From the NCBI GenBank assembly GCA_016705235.1, contig JADIYP010000006.1:744001-808000 (forward strand): a DNA stretch of 64,000 bases, written 5' to 3'. Of the stretch, positions 25,817 through 34,459 are shown piece by piece (the stretch's first letter is position 1; each line of letters starts with the position of its first letter). The notes under the pieces were generated by a model. It did no database searches, was not told where the DNA came from, and saw only the letters and a list, made by a program, of their open reading frames with translations. The translations under genes were made by a program, and so were the position numbers. This stretch comes from Candidatus Leptovillus affinis. Its GTDB lineage: Bacteria > Chloroflexota > Anaerolineae > Promineifilales > Promineifilaceae.

Positions 25817-26896
25817 ATGACCAGAACCATTGTCGTCCTCGATGGCGACCAGACCGGACAAGAACTTCTGGAGGAAGCCCTGCGCGTCCTCGACCCCGGC
25901 GTCACCCGCTTCGACGTGGAATTTCTCCGCTTCGACCTCAGCCTGGAAAACCGGCGCGCCACCAAAAACCAGGTCGTCTACGACGCCGGCAAAGCGATGC
26001 GCCAGCATCGCGTCGCCCTCAAAGCGGCCACCATCACCCCGGAACAGCAGGGCGACGTGGGCAGCCCCAACCGCATCCTGCGCGAGCAAATCGACGCGGA
26101 AGTGATTTTGCGCACCGGGCGGCGCATCCCCGGCGTGCGCCCCATCGCCGGCGTCTACTCGCCCATCAGCGTGGTGCGCATGGCCCGCGACGATGCCTAC
26201 GGCGCGAAGGAATGGCGCGAGGGCGAGCCGGGCAGCATGAACGAAACCGCCTATCGCACCGAAAAAATCTCGCGTCGTGTTTGCCGCGACGTAGCCGAGT
26301 ACGCCTTCCAACACGCCCGCCGCACCAACGCCAAAGTCTTTGGCGGCCCCAAATTCACCGTCAGCCCCACCTATGAAGGGCTGTTTAAGGAAGAGTTGGA
26401 CGCCGCGGCCAAACGCCACCCCGACGTGCGTTATGATCCGCAGTTGATTGATGCCACTTTTGCCCTGCTGCTGGCCACCACCGGCGAGCCGCTGGTTATC
26501 CCCAGCCTCAACCGCGACGGCGACCTGCTGTCGGACATGATTTTGCAGTTGTTCGGCTCGATTGCCGGGTCGGAGTCGATGGTGATTTCGGTCGACGACA
26601 GCGGCGAGGTGGACTGCGTGATGGCCGAAGCGCCGCATGGCACGGCCCCGCGCCTGCAAGGGCGCAACGCCGCCAATCCGATGGCCATGATTCTGGCTTC
26701 GGCCGGGCTGTTGAGCTATCTCAAGGAAGCGGAAGCCAAACAGGCCAGCCGCGCCATCTACGAGGCGACGTTGGAGACTGTCTACGACGGCATCAAAACG
26801 GCCGATATCGGCGGCAGCGCCCACACCGACGAATTCACCAACGAGGTGATTCGCCGGGTGAAATCGAAACTGGAAGTGTGGTCGGCGCTGGCGTAA
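25817..26896 (+). CDS. Isocitrate/isopropylmalate dehydrogenase family protein
   Basis: 359 residues, AAAGGAA upstream. The decarboxylating beta-hydroxyacid dehydrogenase pattern is clear: LDGDQTGQELLEEAL (start strand), substrate loop with Arg residues in LREQIDAEVILRTGRRIPG, YRTEKISRRVCRDVAEYAF (catalytic Tyr region replaced or shifted), metal-binding SLNRDGDLLSDM, and nucleotide loop EAPHGTAPRLQGRNAANPMA. The latter (HGTAP) fits NAD or NADP binding. The annotation NAD-dependent isocitrate dehydrogenase or a homoisocitrate-type enzyme are both open. No ACGGCCGT octamer occurs in the gene. Monocistronic; a repeat array follows. Confidence 0.85.
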   Translation: MTRTIVVLDGDQTGQELLEEALRVLDPGVTRFDVEFLRFDLSLENRRATKNQVVYDAGKAMRQHRVALKAATITPEQQGDVGSPNRILREQIDAEVILRTGRRIPGVRPIAGVYSPISVVRMARDDAYGAKEWREGEPGSMNETAYRTEKISRRVCRDVAEYAFQHARRTNAKVFGGPKFTVSPTYEGLFKEELDAAAKRHPDVRYDPQLIDATFALLLATTGEPLVIPSLNRDGDLLSDMILQLFGSIAGSESMVISVDDSGEVDCVMAEAPHGTAPRLQGRNAANPMAMILASAGLLSYLKEAEAKQASRAIYEATLETVYDGIKTADIGGSAHTDEFTNEVIRRVKSKLEVWSALA

Positions 26897-26906
26897 CGTG
26901 GGGCCA

Positions 26907-26939
26907 AGATTGGACCAATCTTTGAGATTGGACCAATCT
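26907..26939. repeat. Paired 15-bp palindrome AGATTGGACCAATCT
   Basis: Two copies start at 26907 and 26925 (18-bp spacing). The same pair with the same spacing occurs at 35688-35720. Each is palindromic apart from its central base. Confidence 0.9.
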
Positions 26940-26972
26940 ACAAGCAAGACACTTCTCGCTGCGGAACAGCTG

Positions 26973-27249
26973 TTTCTGGCGGTGGAGAAATCATTTCTGG
27001 CAGTGAAGAAGTCGTTTCTGGCAGTGAAGAAGTCGTTTCTGGCGGTGAAGAAGTCGTTTCTGGCGCGTAAAAATGGTTTCTGGCAGTGAAGAAGTCGTTT
27101 CTGGCAGTGAAGAAGTCGTTTCTGGCGCGTAAAAATGGTTTCTGGCAATGGAGAAGTCGTTTCTGGCGCGTAAAAATGGTTTCTGGCGGTGAAGAAGTCG
27201 TTTCTGGCGCGTAAAAATGGTTTCTGGCGGTAGAGAAGTCATTTCTGGC
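26973..27249. repeat. Phased TTTCTGGC array 1 (14 copies, 20/21-bp period)
   Basis: TTTCTGGC begins at 26973, 26994, 27015, 27036, 27057, 27077, 27098, 27119, 27139, 27160, 27180, 27201, 27221 and 27242. Steps are 21 bp when the spacer is AGTGAAGAAGTCG-like and 20 bp when it is GCGTAAAAATGG. It fills the gap between the dehydrogenase and the next gene; several frames stay open through it, so repetitive peptides here are not evidence of a protein. Confidence 0.95.
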
Positions 27250-27398
27250 TGCAGCTGCGGCAGCTTTCGAAACAGGGTAGGTGCGAGACAGGCGGGGGCC
27301 GGGGATGTTGACGGACACACGGCCGTTTTTGTGGTAAAACTGGCGGCATAATGAGGACACTATCTTTGCAGTTTTGGTATTGAGCAAGTTCTGCGACG

Positions 27399-27522
27399 AG
27401 ATTACCTTGCTTCATGTCATGCTGAGGTCCTCCGAAGCATCCCGTTCAGCCCTAATGACCAATACATGGGGATTCTTCGCTCCGCAGACTCCGCTCAGAA
27501 TGACATGTCCGTAGCAAGATCT
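27399..27522. repeat. Long inverted repeat with TCATTCTGAGC-type arms
   Basis: Left arm 27399-27443 (ends GCTGAGGTCCTCCGAAGCAT) faces right arm 27468-27522 (contains the complement of GTCATTCTGAGCGGAG). Pairing is imperfect but long. Sequences of the type GTCATTCTGAGCG..GAAGAATC are familiar dispersed repeats in many bacterial genomes. The rest of 27250-27566 holds one ACGGCCGT octamer and the ribosome site GGAGGAG of the next gene. Confidence 0.75.
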
Positions 27523-27566
27523 TATCGTTTTAAAAAGTGCAAACATAGTGGAGGAGTTGAGAGCTT

Positions 27567-28553
27567 ATGACCCCCAAATACCCGGATCGTGTGACCATCG
27601 CCCACCTGCCCACCCCGCTGGAAGAAATGCCCCGTCTCAGCAAACATCTGAGCGGGCCACGCCTGTTCATCAAACGCGACGACCAGACCGGCCTGGCGAC
27701 CGGCGGCAACAAAACGCGCAAACTGGAATTTTTGGTGGCCGACGCCCTGGCGCAAGGCTGCGATTATTTGGTGACTACCGGCGGCGTGCAAAGCAATCAC
27801 TGCCGCCAAACGGCCGCCGCCGCCGCCAAATTTGGCCTGGGGTGCAGCCTCGTCCTCAGCGGGCAGCCGCCAACAGACCCCCTCACCGGCAACCTTCTGC
27901 TCGACCAGCTTTTAGGCGCGCATCTCTACTGGACGGGCGCGCGCACCCGCCACGAAGTCATGGCCGATGTGGCCGCCGAACTGCGCACCATGGGCCACAA
28001 ACCGTACATGATCCCCCTGGGCGGCTCCAACGTCATGGGGGCGACCGGCTATGTCAAAGCGATGGAAGAATTGACTGACCAATTGCAGGCCGAACGCCTC
28101 AACGTCGATTTCATCGTCTTTGGCAGCAGCAGCGGCGGCACGCAGGCCGGCATGGTCTTAGGCGCGGCCATTTACAATTTCCAGGGCCAGATCATCAGCA
28201 TCAGCATCGACCATCCCGCCGCCGAATTGCAAACGCAGGTCGCTGCCCTGGCCACGGCCACGGCCACCCATCTCGGCCTGGGCACGCTCTCCCTGGCCGC
28301 CCGCATCGACGTCAACGACGACTACCTGGGCGAAGGTTACGCCATCGTCGGCGAAACGGAGCGGGAAGCCATCCAGATGGTGGCCCAGTTGGAAGGCATT
28401 TTGCTCGACCCCGTGTACACCGGTCGGGCGATGGGCGGTCTGATTGATTTGATTCGTTGGGGAGCCTTCACCCGCGGGCAAACGGTCCTCTTCTGGCACA
28501 CCGGCGGCGCCGCCGCCCTGCCCGCCTTCGCGGACAAACTGATTAACACTTAA
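27567..28553 (+). CDS. D-cysteine desulfhydrase / ACC deaminase family PLP enzyme
   Basis: 328 residues, strong GGAGGAG site. Fold-type II PLP enzyme of the ACC-deaminase branch: LPTPLEEMPRLSKHLSGPRL, IKRDDQTGLATGGNKTRKLE with Schiff-base Lys49, TTGGVQSNHCRQTAAAAAKF, VFGSSSGGTQAGMVLGA (phosphate loop) and LLDPVYTGRAMGGLIDLIR near the end, then FWHTGGAAALPAF. Enzymes with this set act as D-cysteine desulfhydrase (pyruvate, sulfide, ammonia) more often than ACC deaminase; which one cannot be settled. No ACGGCCGT octamer in the gene. Confidence 0.88.
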   Translation: MTPKYPDRVTIAHLPTPLEEMPRLSKHLSGPRLFIKRDDQTGLATGGNKTRKLEFLVADALAQGCDYLVTTGGVQSNHCRQTAAAAAKFGLGCSLVLSGQPPTDPLTGNLLLDQLLGAHLYWTGARTRHEVMADVAAELRTMGHKPYMIPLGGSNVMGATGYVKAMEELTDQLQAERLNVDFIVFGSSSGGTQAGMVLGAAIYNFQGQIISISIDHPAAELQTQVAALATATATHLGLGTLSLAARIDVNDDYLGEGYAIVGETEREAIQMVAQLEGILLDPVYTGRAMGGLIDLIRWGAFTRGQTVLFWHTGGAAALPAFADKLINT

Positions 28554-28561
28554 CAGCTAAA

Positions 28562-28670
28562 GGTCTTGGGGATCTGGCGTGAAGCGTGAAGCGTGATGCG
28601 TGAAGCCTGATCCGTCACGCATCACGCATCACGCATCATGGGCTGTCAACGTCTCAATCCCTGAAGAACC
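28562..28670. repeat. Inverted-heptamer element B, copy 2
   Basis: GGTCTTGGGGATCT end, four GCGTGAA/GCGTGAT heptamers, facing ATCACGC heptamers, then GGCTGTCAAC and CCCTGAAGAACC end. It lies between convergent genes ending at 28553 and 28675. Confidence 0.85.
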
Positions 28671-28674
28671 ATAG

Positions 28675-30637
28675 TTAATCTTTGACCGTTAGCTTTGCGA
28701 GGGGGTAGGCGTTGTTAACGGCCGTATCCGCCCCCACTTCCAGCCGCGCCCCCGGATCCGCCACGTCATACAAACCCAGCAGCAGCGTATACTCGCCCGG
28801 CGGCAGGTCGGCGGGCAGGAACAGGCCGTGGTTGTCGCTGATCACCTCGCCCGGCGGCCAGATTGTCGTGGGTTTGAGATTACCGCCCGGTTCACTGTCG
28901 CGCTGGGCCACCAGATTCCCCGTTTCATCCACCAGATGCAAGAAAACTTTATACCGCGCGGCCAGGGGCACGGCCGTTTGCCAGAACAGCGTCACCTGGG
29001 CAATATCGCCCGGCGCGAGCGTTGTCTGACCGAGGGTGTAGCCTTGCAGGGTGATGGCGTCGCCAAAGGGGAGGGAAACGGCCGTTTCCATCGCCGCCGC
29101 CGGTCCGGCCGGCACGGCATACACCACAAAGCGCACATCCTTCACCCACTCATCGGTCGCTTTAAAGGTATGTTCGTCCAACCAGCGCTCTACCCAACGC
29201 TGCGGGTCTTGCTGCGCGTCGCCCCAGTACAACACATACAGGCGATCATGCTGCGCGGCGATGACGCTGAGTTCGGCGGCTACGTCGGCTTCGGTCATCC
29301 CTTCCAGCGGCAGCGGGTACACCGGCGCGCCCTCGCGGTGGTAATAGGTGAACACCTCCCACTGGTTGGGCGCATCCAGAATAATGCCCGCGTTCGGATG
29401 GGCGTCGGCGGCAATGCGCGCCGCCATGCCCCGATAATCGGCGCGGGCATAGGCGGGATTGGCGTAGAGGTTGTGCAGGGATTGGTAGACGCCGACGGCA
29501 TAGGCCAATAAGAGCAGCAAGAGAAAGAGATTGGCGATTGGCCGTTTTCCCAATCGCCAATCTCTAATCTCTACTCTCTGTCCGCCTAATACCAGGGCAA
29601 ACGGCGCGATCACGGCCGTCATGAACTTAAAATATTGCGGCTCCGTCGAACCGACGACAGCCATGAACAGGATGGGAACCAGCAGGAGGATGAGGGCCAC
29701 GGCCGTTTCCCAGCGCCAATTGAAGACCAGTCCCAAAACCAGCAGCACGCCCAGGGCCACCAACGACCAGGGAACGGCCGTTGGCGCAAGCGTCGGACCA
29801 AACCCCAACCAGAAAAAGGCCTCGGTGAAAAATTGGGGGGCGAACGGCCGTGCCGCCCCGCCGCCCACATTCGCCAGAAAAATAGGCAGCCAGGGGAGGT
29901 AGAGGAGCAGAGTGACGAACATCATGCCTGCCCAGAGGAGGAGAGTGCGGAATGCGGAGTGGGGAGTGCGGAGTGCGGAGTGCGGAGTGGGAGAGTCTCC
30001 AATCTCTAACCGCCCAAATGACCACCACCGCACCCTGCGCGGCCAGCACGGCCGGGAAGAAGTAGTGGGTGTAGAGGCCGGCAACGGCCGTCAGCACATA
30101 CGCCACCGCGTAGCCCCAGTTCCGCACTCCGCTCTCCGCACTCCGCACTAACAGCCACGTCGACAGCGCCGCCAGCAGCCCCAGCAAGGCGTACATGCGC
30201 GCTTCCTGGCTGTAGTAGATGAGCGGGGGGGAAACGGCCGTGATTAGGCCGACCAGAAGCCATTGCGGATTGCGGATCGCGGATTGCGGATTGCGGGCCA
30301 GGGCCATGGCCAGGGGGACGACGAGCAGACCGGCGAAGGCGGAAAGCGAGCGCAGGCCAAATTCGCTGTCGCCGGCCAGTTCGCGCCAGCCGCGCAGCAG
30401 CAGGTAGTAAAGCGGCGGGTGGATGTCGCTGGCCGTGCCTTCGATGATGAGCTGGATGGTGCGCTCGCTCAGGCGGGCGCTGTTGCCCTCGTCGTTCCAA
30501 AACGACTGCGCACCCAGGTTGTGAAAGCGCAGCCCCATCGCCAGCCACAGCAAAACGACGACCAGGACCAACTTTTTTAACCGCGGCGAGCGCAGAGAGC
30601 GCGGAGGTGCGGGAGAGAGAGAAGCGCCAGTCTCCAA
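28675..30637 (-). CDS. Family-39-like membrane glycosyltransferase, reading frame interrupted in a heptamer tract
   Basis: Two overlapping open frames together encode about 650 residues. The 5' frame (30637 down to about 29990) has SFWNDEGNSARLSERTIQLI (acidic catalytic motif), SDIHPPLYYLLLRGWREL, PPLIYYSQEARMYALLG and several helices: a PMT/ArnT-like GT-C fold. The continuation LLLWAGMMFVTLLLYLPWLP lies in another frame starting within 29944-29992, seven heptamers of AGTGCGG type. Deleting one heptamer would restore one frame. The C-terminal 270 residues are soluble (PPGEYTLLLGLYDVADPGAR). Further repeats lie at 30121-30148, 30262-30296 and 29527-29564, all translated in frame. The TTG at 30637 and first 20 codons also come from repeat sequence, so the true start is uncertain. 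Confidence 0.75.
29527..29564. repeat. Intragenic 15-bp hairpin of GATTGG units
   Basis: GAGATTGGCGATTGG (29527-29541) pairs perfectly with CCAATCGCCAATCTC (29550-29564) inside the glycosyltransferase gene, and is translated in frame as VEIRDWRLGKRPIANL. Confidence 0.9.
29944..29992. repeat. Seven-unit heptanucleotide tract at the glycosyltransferase frame break
   Basis: Units on the plus strand: AGTGCGG, AATGCGG, AGTGGGG, AGTGCGG (three times), AGTGGGA. Both frames of the minus-strand gene are open across it, and the N-terminal frame stops being protein-like after it while the other starts being so. Confidence 0.95.
30121..30148. repeat. Four-unit heptamer tract TCCGCAC inside the glycosyltransferase gene
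   Basis: Units TCCGCAC, TCCGCTC, TCCGCAC, TCCGCAC. Translated in frame on the minus strand as part of LVRSAESGVRNW, between two membrane helices. Confidence 0.9.
30262..30296. repeat. Five-unit heptamer tract ATTGCGG inside the glycosyltransferase gene
   Basis: Units ATTGCGG, ATTGCGG, ATCGCGG, ATTGCGG, ATTGCGG; minus-strand translation ARNPQSAIRNPQWLL in a loop between membrane spans. In frame at present. Confidence 0.95.
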
Positions 30638-30640
30638 TCT

Positions 30641-32020
30641 TTAGTCTCCCGCCGCTTGCTTTGGCGCCAGCGACCAGAGCAAGGCAAAAAAGAGGATGGC
30701 GCTGCTGAGGGTGAAGAGCAACGGCCGTGCCCCATCCCACGTCCGCACCCAATCCGGCAAGGGGGTGATGGTCTGGTCGCCGGTCGCATATTCCGCCACC
30801 GCCGGGAACACCGGCAGCGGCGTAAAGTCCGGCTCCATCATGCGGAAGTAATACCACGATTCGCCCATCTCACTGTCGCCCGCCCGCTTAAAAAACCAGA
30901 CACTGTTCACGCCCACCCAGGGCCACTCGGCCTGCTGGCGCTGGAAGGCTTCCACCGTATAGGTCGCCTGCTGCGCTTCCGTCACGCGGCCAAAATTGGC
31001 CGGAATCTCCTCCGGCGCACTGTTCCAGCCCATCTCGCTGATCCAGATGGGCTTGGCCGCGTCGCCATTGCGCACCATCAGGTCGCGGATAAAGAGGTTG
31101 TGCGGGTAGTTGATGACTGTCGGGCGCAGGCGTTGATCGGTCGCGCCGGACCAGAGGCCGTACCCCTGCGCCGAAGCCACGTCAAAACAATCGCTCGCGT
31201 CGGCGTTGTACATGCGCTGGAGGAAGATGAGGTCATTCATGTGACGGCCGTCCATCGCCAGTGTCGGCGTGAGAGCGGCGGCCAAGACAACGGCGTCTGG
31301 GTCCACCTCTTTGATGCGCCGGTAGCCTTCGCACAACAACTCGGTGTAGGCTTCCGGGTCCACGTCCTGCAAGCCCCACTCCTGGTTGCCATTCGGCTCG
31401 TTCCAAATCTGGTAATAGTGGATGCGGCCCTGGTAGCGCTGCGCCACTGCGGCCGCAAAGTCGCCAAAATCGGCAAAGTTATCCGGCGGCGCGTACGTGC
31501 CGATGGTATCCGTCAGCGCCCGCGTCCACGACGGCGGGTTGCTGATGCGGGCGATGATTTGCAGGTCGTAGCTCTCGGCCAGATCGACGATCTGGTCGTA
31601 TTTGGCCCAGGCGTCGACCGCGCCGATGGCCTCCAGGTTGCGCCGGTCTTCAAAGTCCCCTTTGCCGTGGATTTCGATGTCTTCCCAGGGGAATTCCTGG
31701 CGGATGAACTGAAAACCGGCGTCGTGGAGCAGCTTCAGGCTTTGCTCGCGTTTGGCCGGTTCCACTTCTTGCTGCAAAAAGGTGTTGACGCCGAAGGGGG
31801 AAACGGCCGTATTTTCAATAGCCGCGTCAGTAGCGAGAGAGGGTTGGGGGCGCACGGCCGTGTTCACCCAATGCCCCACGCCGCGTAACTGGGCCGCCAG
31901 ATTTTCCTCGCCCGTCAGGTCATACAACGACCGGGCATGAGGCCACACGGAGACCAACAAGGCCGCCATTGCCAGGGTTACGGCCGTTTTCCATACCACA
32001 GACACTTTATTTCGCTTCAT
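30641..32020 (-). CDS. Membrane-anchored glycoside hydrolase-like protein (GH-A clan, GH39/GH5-type)
   Basis: 459 residues. N-terminal helix VVWKTAVTLAMAALLVSVWP and a C-terminal helix RPLLFTLSSAILFFALLWSL anchor a TIM-barrel domain at the outer face. FQFIRQEFPWEDIEIHGKG, YYQIWNEPNGNQEWG (acid/base Glu near residue 204) and AKPIWISEMGWNSAPEEIP (nucleophile Glu near 327) are clan A catalytic strands. It ends 3 bp before the family-39-like glycosyltransferase begins, so the two are one operon, presumably acting on the same extracytoplasmic glycan. Substrate unknown. ACGGCCGT octamers encode the ENTAVS and NTAVRP segments before the barrel. Confidence 0.75.
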   Translation of the reverse strand: MKRNKVSVVWKTAVTLAMAALLVSVWPHARSLYDLTGEENLAAQLRGVGHWVNTAVRPQPSLATDAAIENTAVSPFGVNTFLQQEVEPAKREQSLKLLHDAGFQFIRQEFPWEDIEIHGKGDFEDRRNLEAIGAVDAWAKYDQIVDLAESYDLQIIARISNPPSWTRALTDTIGTYAPPDNFADFGDFAAAVAQRYQGRIHYYQIWNEPNGNQEWGLQDVDPEAYTELLCEGYRRIKEVDPDAVVLAAALTPTLAMDGRHMNDLIFLQRMYNADASDCFDVASAQGYGLWSGATDQRLRPTVINYPHNLFIRDLMVRNGDAAKPIWISEMGWNSAPEEIPANFGRVTEAQQATYTVEAFQRQQAEWPWVGVNSVWFFKRAGDSEMGESWYYFRMMEPDFTPLPVFPAVAEYATGDQTITPLPDWVRTWDGARPLLFTLSSAILFFALLWSLAPKQAAGD

Positions 32021-32229
32021 AGAGACCTGATTATAACCTGGAATGAGGAACGGGGAACGGCCGTGTCCCCATACCCAACCATAAAATGATGCAGTGCGTC
32101 AAAATTATGTTACAATACCGCCAAATTGGGCAGCAATTGGGTTGCCATCGGCCAATCCAGCGGTAAACTTGCGGCAAAAGGGAAGTCCCGTAAGTTTCAC
32201 CCATTGAAAACCGCACAGAAGAGGTGTCT

Positions 32230-34269
32230 ATGTTAACTGGAATCGAAAAATTATTGTTCGGCCTGCTGATGCTCTTTTCCCTCGTAGCCTCCTACTACAC
32301 CTTCGGGCAAGTCGTCAGAATCGTCTTGCGCGGGCAAGGAAAGCTCAATTTCGATCACCTGCCCCAGCGTATGATGACCGGCATCGTCGCCCTTTTCGGC
32401 CAGGGCAACATTATCAAACGCCGCCGCCTGGCCTCAATTTTCCATTGGGGCGTCGCCTGGGGCTTTATCTTCTACTTCCTGGTCAACTTCTTAGACATCC
32501 TGGAAGCGCTTATCACCGGCTTCCATTTGCCCAACAACATCATCACCAACGTCTACGATTTGCTTGCCGATTTGTTCAGCGTGGCCGTGTTGGCGGGCAT
32601 TATCTTCTTCCTTGTCCGCCGCTTCGGGGTCCAAGACAAAGCCCTCAAAATTAGGGAAAACGTGCTGGTCCACCCCAAAGCGCGTGACCAGGGCGGCATC
32701 AATCGAGACTCGCTCATCGTCATCGTCTTCATTCTCCTGCATGTCGGCAGCCGCCTGTTGGGTTCGGCCTTCATCAATGCCGCCGAAGGGCCAAACCCCT
32801 GGGAACCCTTCGCCTCGCTGATCAGCCGTGGATTGGTTGGCCTGCCGGAAAGCGCCCTGACGGCCGGCTGGCACATCACTTTCTGGGTCGCCGTTGGTTT
32901 GGTTTTGCTTTTCCTGCCCTATTTCCCCTACACCAAACATTTCCACCTGATGGTTGGACCTTTCAACTTCATGACCAACACGGAGCGCACCTATTTGGGG
33001 CAGCTATTCACCCTCAATTTTGAGGATGAATCGATCGAACAATTTGGCGCGGCCGACTTGTTCGACCTGCCCCAATCGCAGTTGGTGGACGCCTTCGCCT
33101 GTATCATGTGCAACCGCTGCCAGGAAGCCTGCCCGGCTTACAACACCGGCAAAGAATTATCGCCCGCCGCCATCGAGGTGAACAAGCGATATTACATCCG
33201 CGAAAACATGGCCGCTCTGGCAAACGGCGGCAGCATCAACGGCGAAACAGGCAACGGGTCTGGCCTGATGCTGCTGGATACCATCATCAGCGAAAGCGCT
33301 TTGTGGGCTTGCACGGCTTGCGGAGCGTGCATCGAAGCCTGCCCGGTAGGCAACGCCCCCATGTTGGACATCATGGACATCCGCCGCGATCAGGTGTTGA
33401 TGGCCAGCGCTTTCCCCGATCAATTAAAAGTAGCCTTTGTCGGCATGGAGCGCACCGGCAATCCGTGGCAGTCGAAAGAAAGCCGCATGGAATGGGCCGC
33501 ATCCCTGCCCTTTGAGGTCCCGTTGGTCGAAGAAAACCCCGACTACGACTATCTGTTGTGGGTGGGCTGCGCCGGCGCTTTTAATCCGGATTCGCAGGAA
33601 GTGGTGCGCGCGGTGGCTACTATTTTGCACGAAGCCGAGGTGAGCTTCGCGGTATTGGGCGACGCGGAAACCTGCACCGGCGACTCGGCGCGCCGCGCCG
33701 GCAACGAATATCTGTATTACGAAATGGCCATGGGCAATATCGAGACATTAAACGCCGCCGGAGCCAATCAAAAGAAAATTGTGACCAGTTGTCCGCACTG
33801 CTTCACCACGATTGGCAAAGAATATGGTGAATTGGGCGGCCATTACAAGGTTTTCCACCACACCCAGTTGATTGCTGACCTGGTAGGCAAAGGTAAGCTG
33901 CATCTGAATGGTAAATCGTTGGAAAAAGTGACCTTCCACGATCCCTGTTACCTGGGGCGGCACAATGGCGTTTTGGCCGAGCCGCGCACAGCGCTGGCGC
34001 AGGCCGGCATGACGCTGCTGGAAATGGACCGCAATCAGAAGAATTCGTTCTGCTGTGGCGCGGGTGGGGCGCAGATGTGGAAAGAAGAGGAACATGGCAC
34101 GGAAGCCGTGAGCATGAACCGCTTTAAGGAAGCGCACCACACCGGCGCTGAGACGCTGGCTGTGGGCTGCCCCTTCTGCATGACCATGATGAAGGACGCC
34201 AATCGTGAAGAAGGCGACCCGATGAAGGTGAAGGATGTGGCGCAGATTGTGGTGGAAGCGATGCGATAG
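32230..34269 (+). CDS. Membrane-bound iron-sulfur oxidoreductase, heterodisulfide reductase-like (HdrD/DUF224 type)
   Basis: 679 residues. ATG at 32230 has GAGGTG 5 bases upstream. The first 250 residues hold four to five helices of a cytochrome b/NarI-like anchor with His residues (IFHWGVAWGF, LLHVGSR, GWHITFW). Two [4Fe-4S] motifs follow: CIMCNRCQEACP and CTACGACIEACP. The C-terminal half has two CCG-type domains: VGCAGAF ... CTGDSARRAGNEYLYY ... TSCPHCFTT, then FHDPCYLGRHNG ... SFCCGAGGAQMWKEE ... VGCPFCMTMM. The protein should pass electrons between a cytoplasmic partner (often ETF or FAD dehydrogenase) and the quinone pool. No partner is adjacent. The gene lacks ACGGCCGT octamers. Confidence 0.88.
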   Translation: MLTGIEKLLFGLLMLFSLVASYYTFGQVVRIVLRGQGKLNFDHLPQRMMTGIVALFGQGNIIKRRRLASIFHWGVAWGFIFYFLVNFLDILEALITGFHLPNNIITNVYDLLADLFSVAVLAGIIFFLVRRFGVQDKALKIRENVLVHPKARDQGGINRDSLIVIVFILLHVGSRLLGSAFINAAEGPNPWEPFASLISRGLVGLPESALTAGWHITFWVAVGLVLLFLPYFPYTKHFHLMVGPFNFMTNTERTYLGQLFTLNFEDESIEQFGAADLFDLPQSQLVDAFACIMCNRCQEACPAYNTGKELSPAAIEVNKRYYIRENMAALANGGSINGETGNGSGLMLLDTIISESALWACTACGACIEACPVGNAPMLDIMDIRRDQVLMASAFPDQLKVAFVGMERTGNPWQSKESRMEWAASLPFEVPLVEENPDYDYLLWVGCAGAFNPDSQEVVRAVATILHEAEVSFAVLGDAETCTGDSARRAGNEYLYYEMAMGNIETLNAAGANQKKIVTSCPHCFTTIGKEYGELGGHYKVFHHTQLIADLVGKGKLHLNGKSLEKVTFHDPCYLGRHNGVLAEPRTALAQAGMTLLEMDRNQKNSFCCGAGGAQMWKEEEHGTEAVSMNRFKEAHHTGAETLAVGCPFCMTMMKDANREEGDPMKVKDVAQIVVEAMR

Positions 34270-34270
34270 G

Positions 34271-34340
34271 TGTTGGCTGTTAGCTGTTAGCTGTTAGCTG
34301 TTAGCTGTTGGCTGTTGGCTGTTGGCTGTTGGCTGTTAAA
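34271..34340. repeat. Ten-unit heptamer tract TGTTGGC/TGTTAGC
   Basis: TGTTGGC, TGTTAGC four times, TGTTGGC four times, then a degenerate TGTTAAA. It begins one base after the oxidoreductase stop and runs directly into the terminator at 34342. Confidence 0.95.
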
Positions 34341-34341
34341 G

Positions 34342-34374
34342 AAGGGCAGGCGCGAAAACCTGCCCTTTTGTTTT
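34342..34374 (+). terminator. Intrinsic terminator of the iron-sulfur oxidoreductase gene
   Basis: AAGGGCAGG (34342-34350) pairs with CCTGCCCTT (34359-34367), followed by TTGTTTT. Confidence 0.85.
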
Positions 34375-34459
34375 GGGACTATAGCGGGATGGTGAGAACG
34401 GCCGTTTCCCCTACCATACAAGCAGTCTAACATCTTATTCCACGATGGAGGTCTTACCC

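Noticed and set aside
25772..27148. A minus-strand open frame of about 458 codons through the dehydrogenase and array 1
   Set aside because: Antisense to a clear dehydrogenase; its N terminus is translated repeat (ARNDFFTARNDFF) that stays open in several frames because 21 is a multiple of three.
26973..27249. CRISPR array
   Set aside because: Only 8 bp are constant, period is 20-21 bp and the 'spacers' belong to just two repeated types; no cas genes are present.
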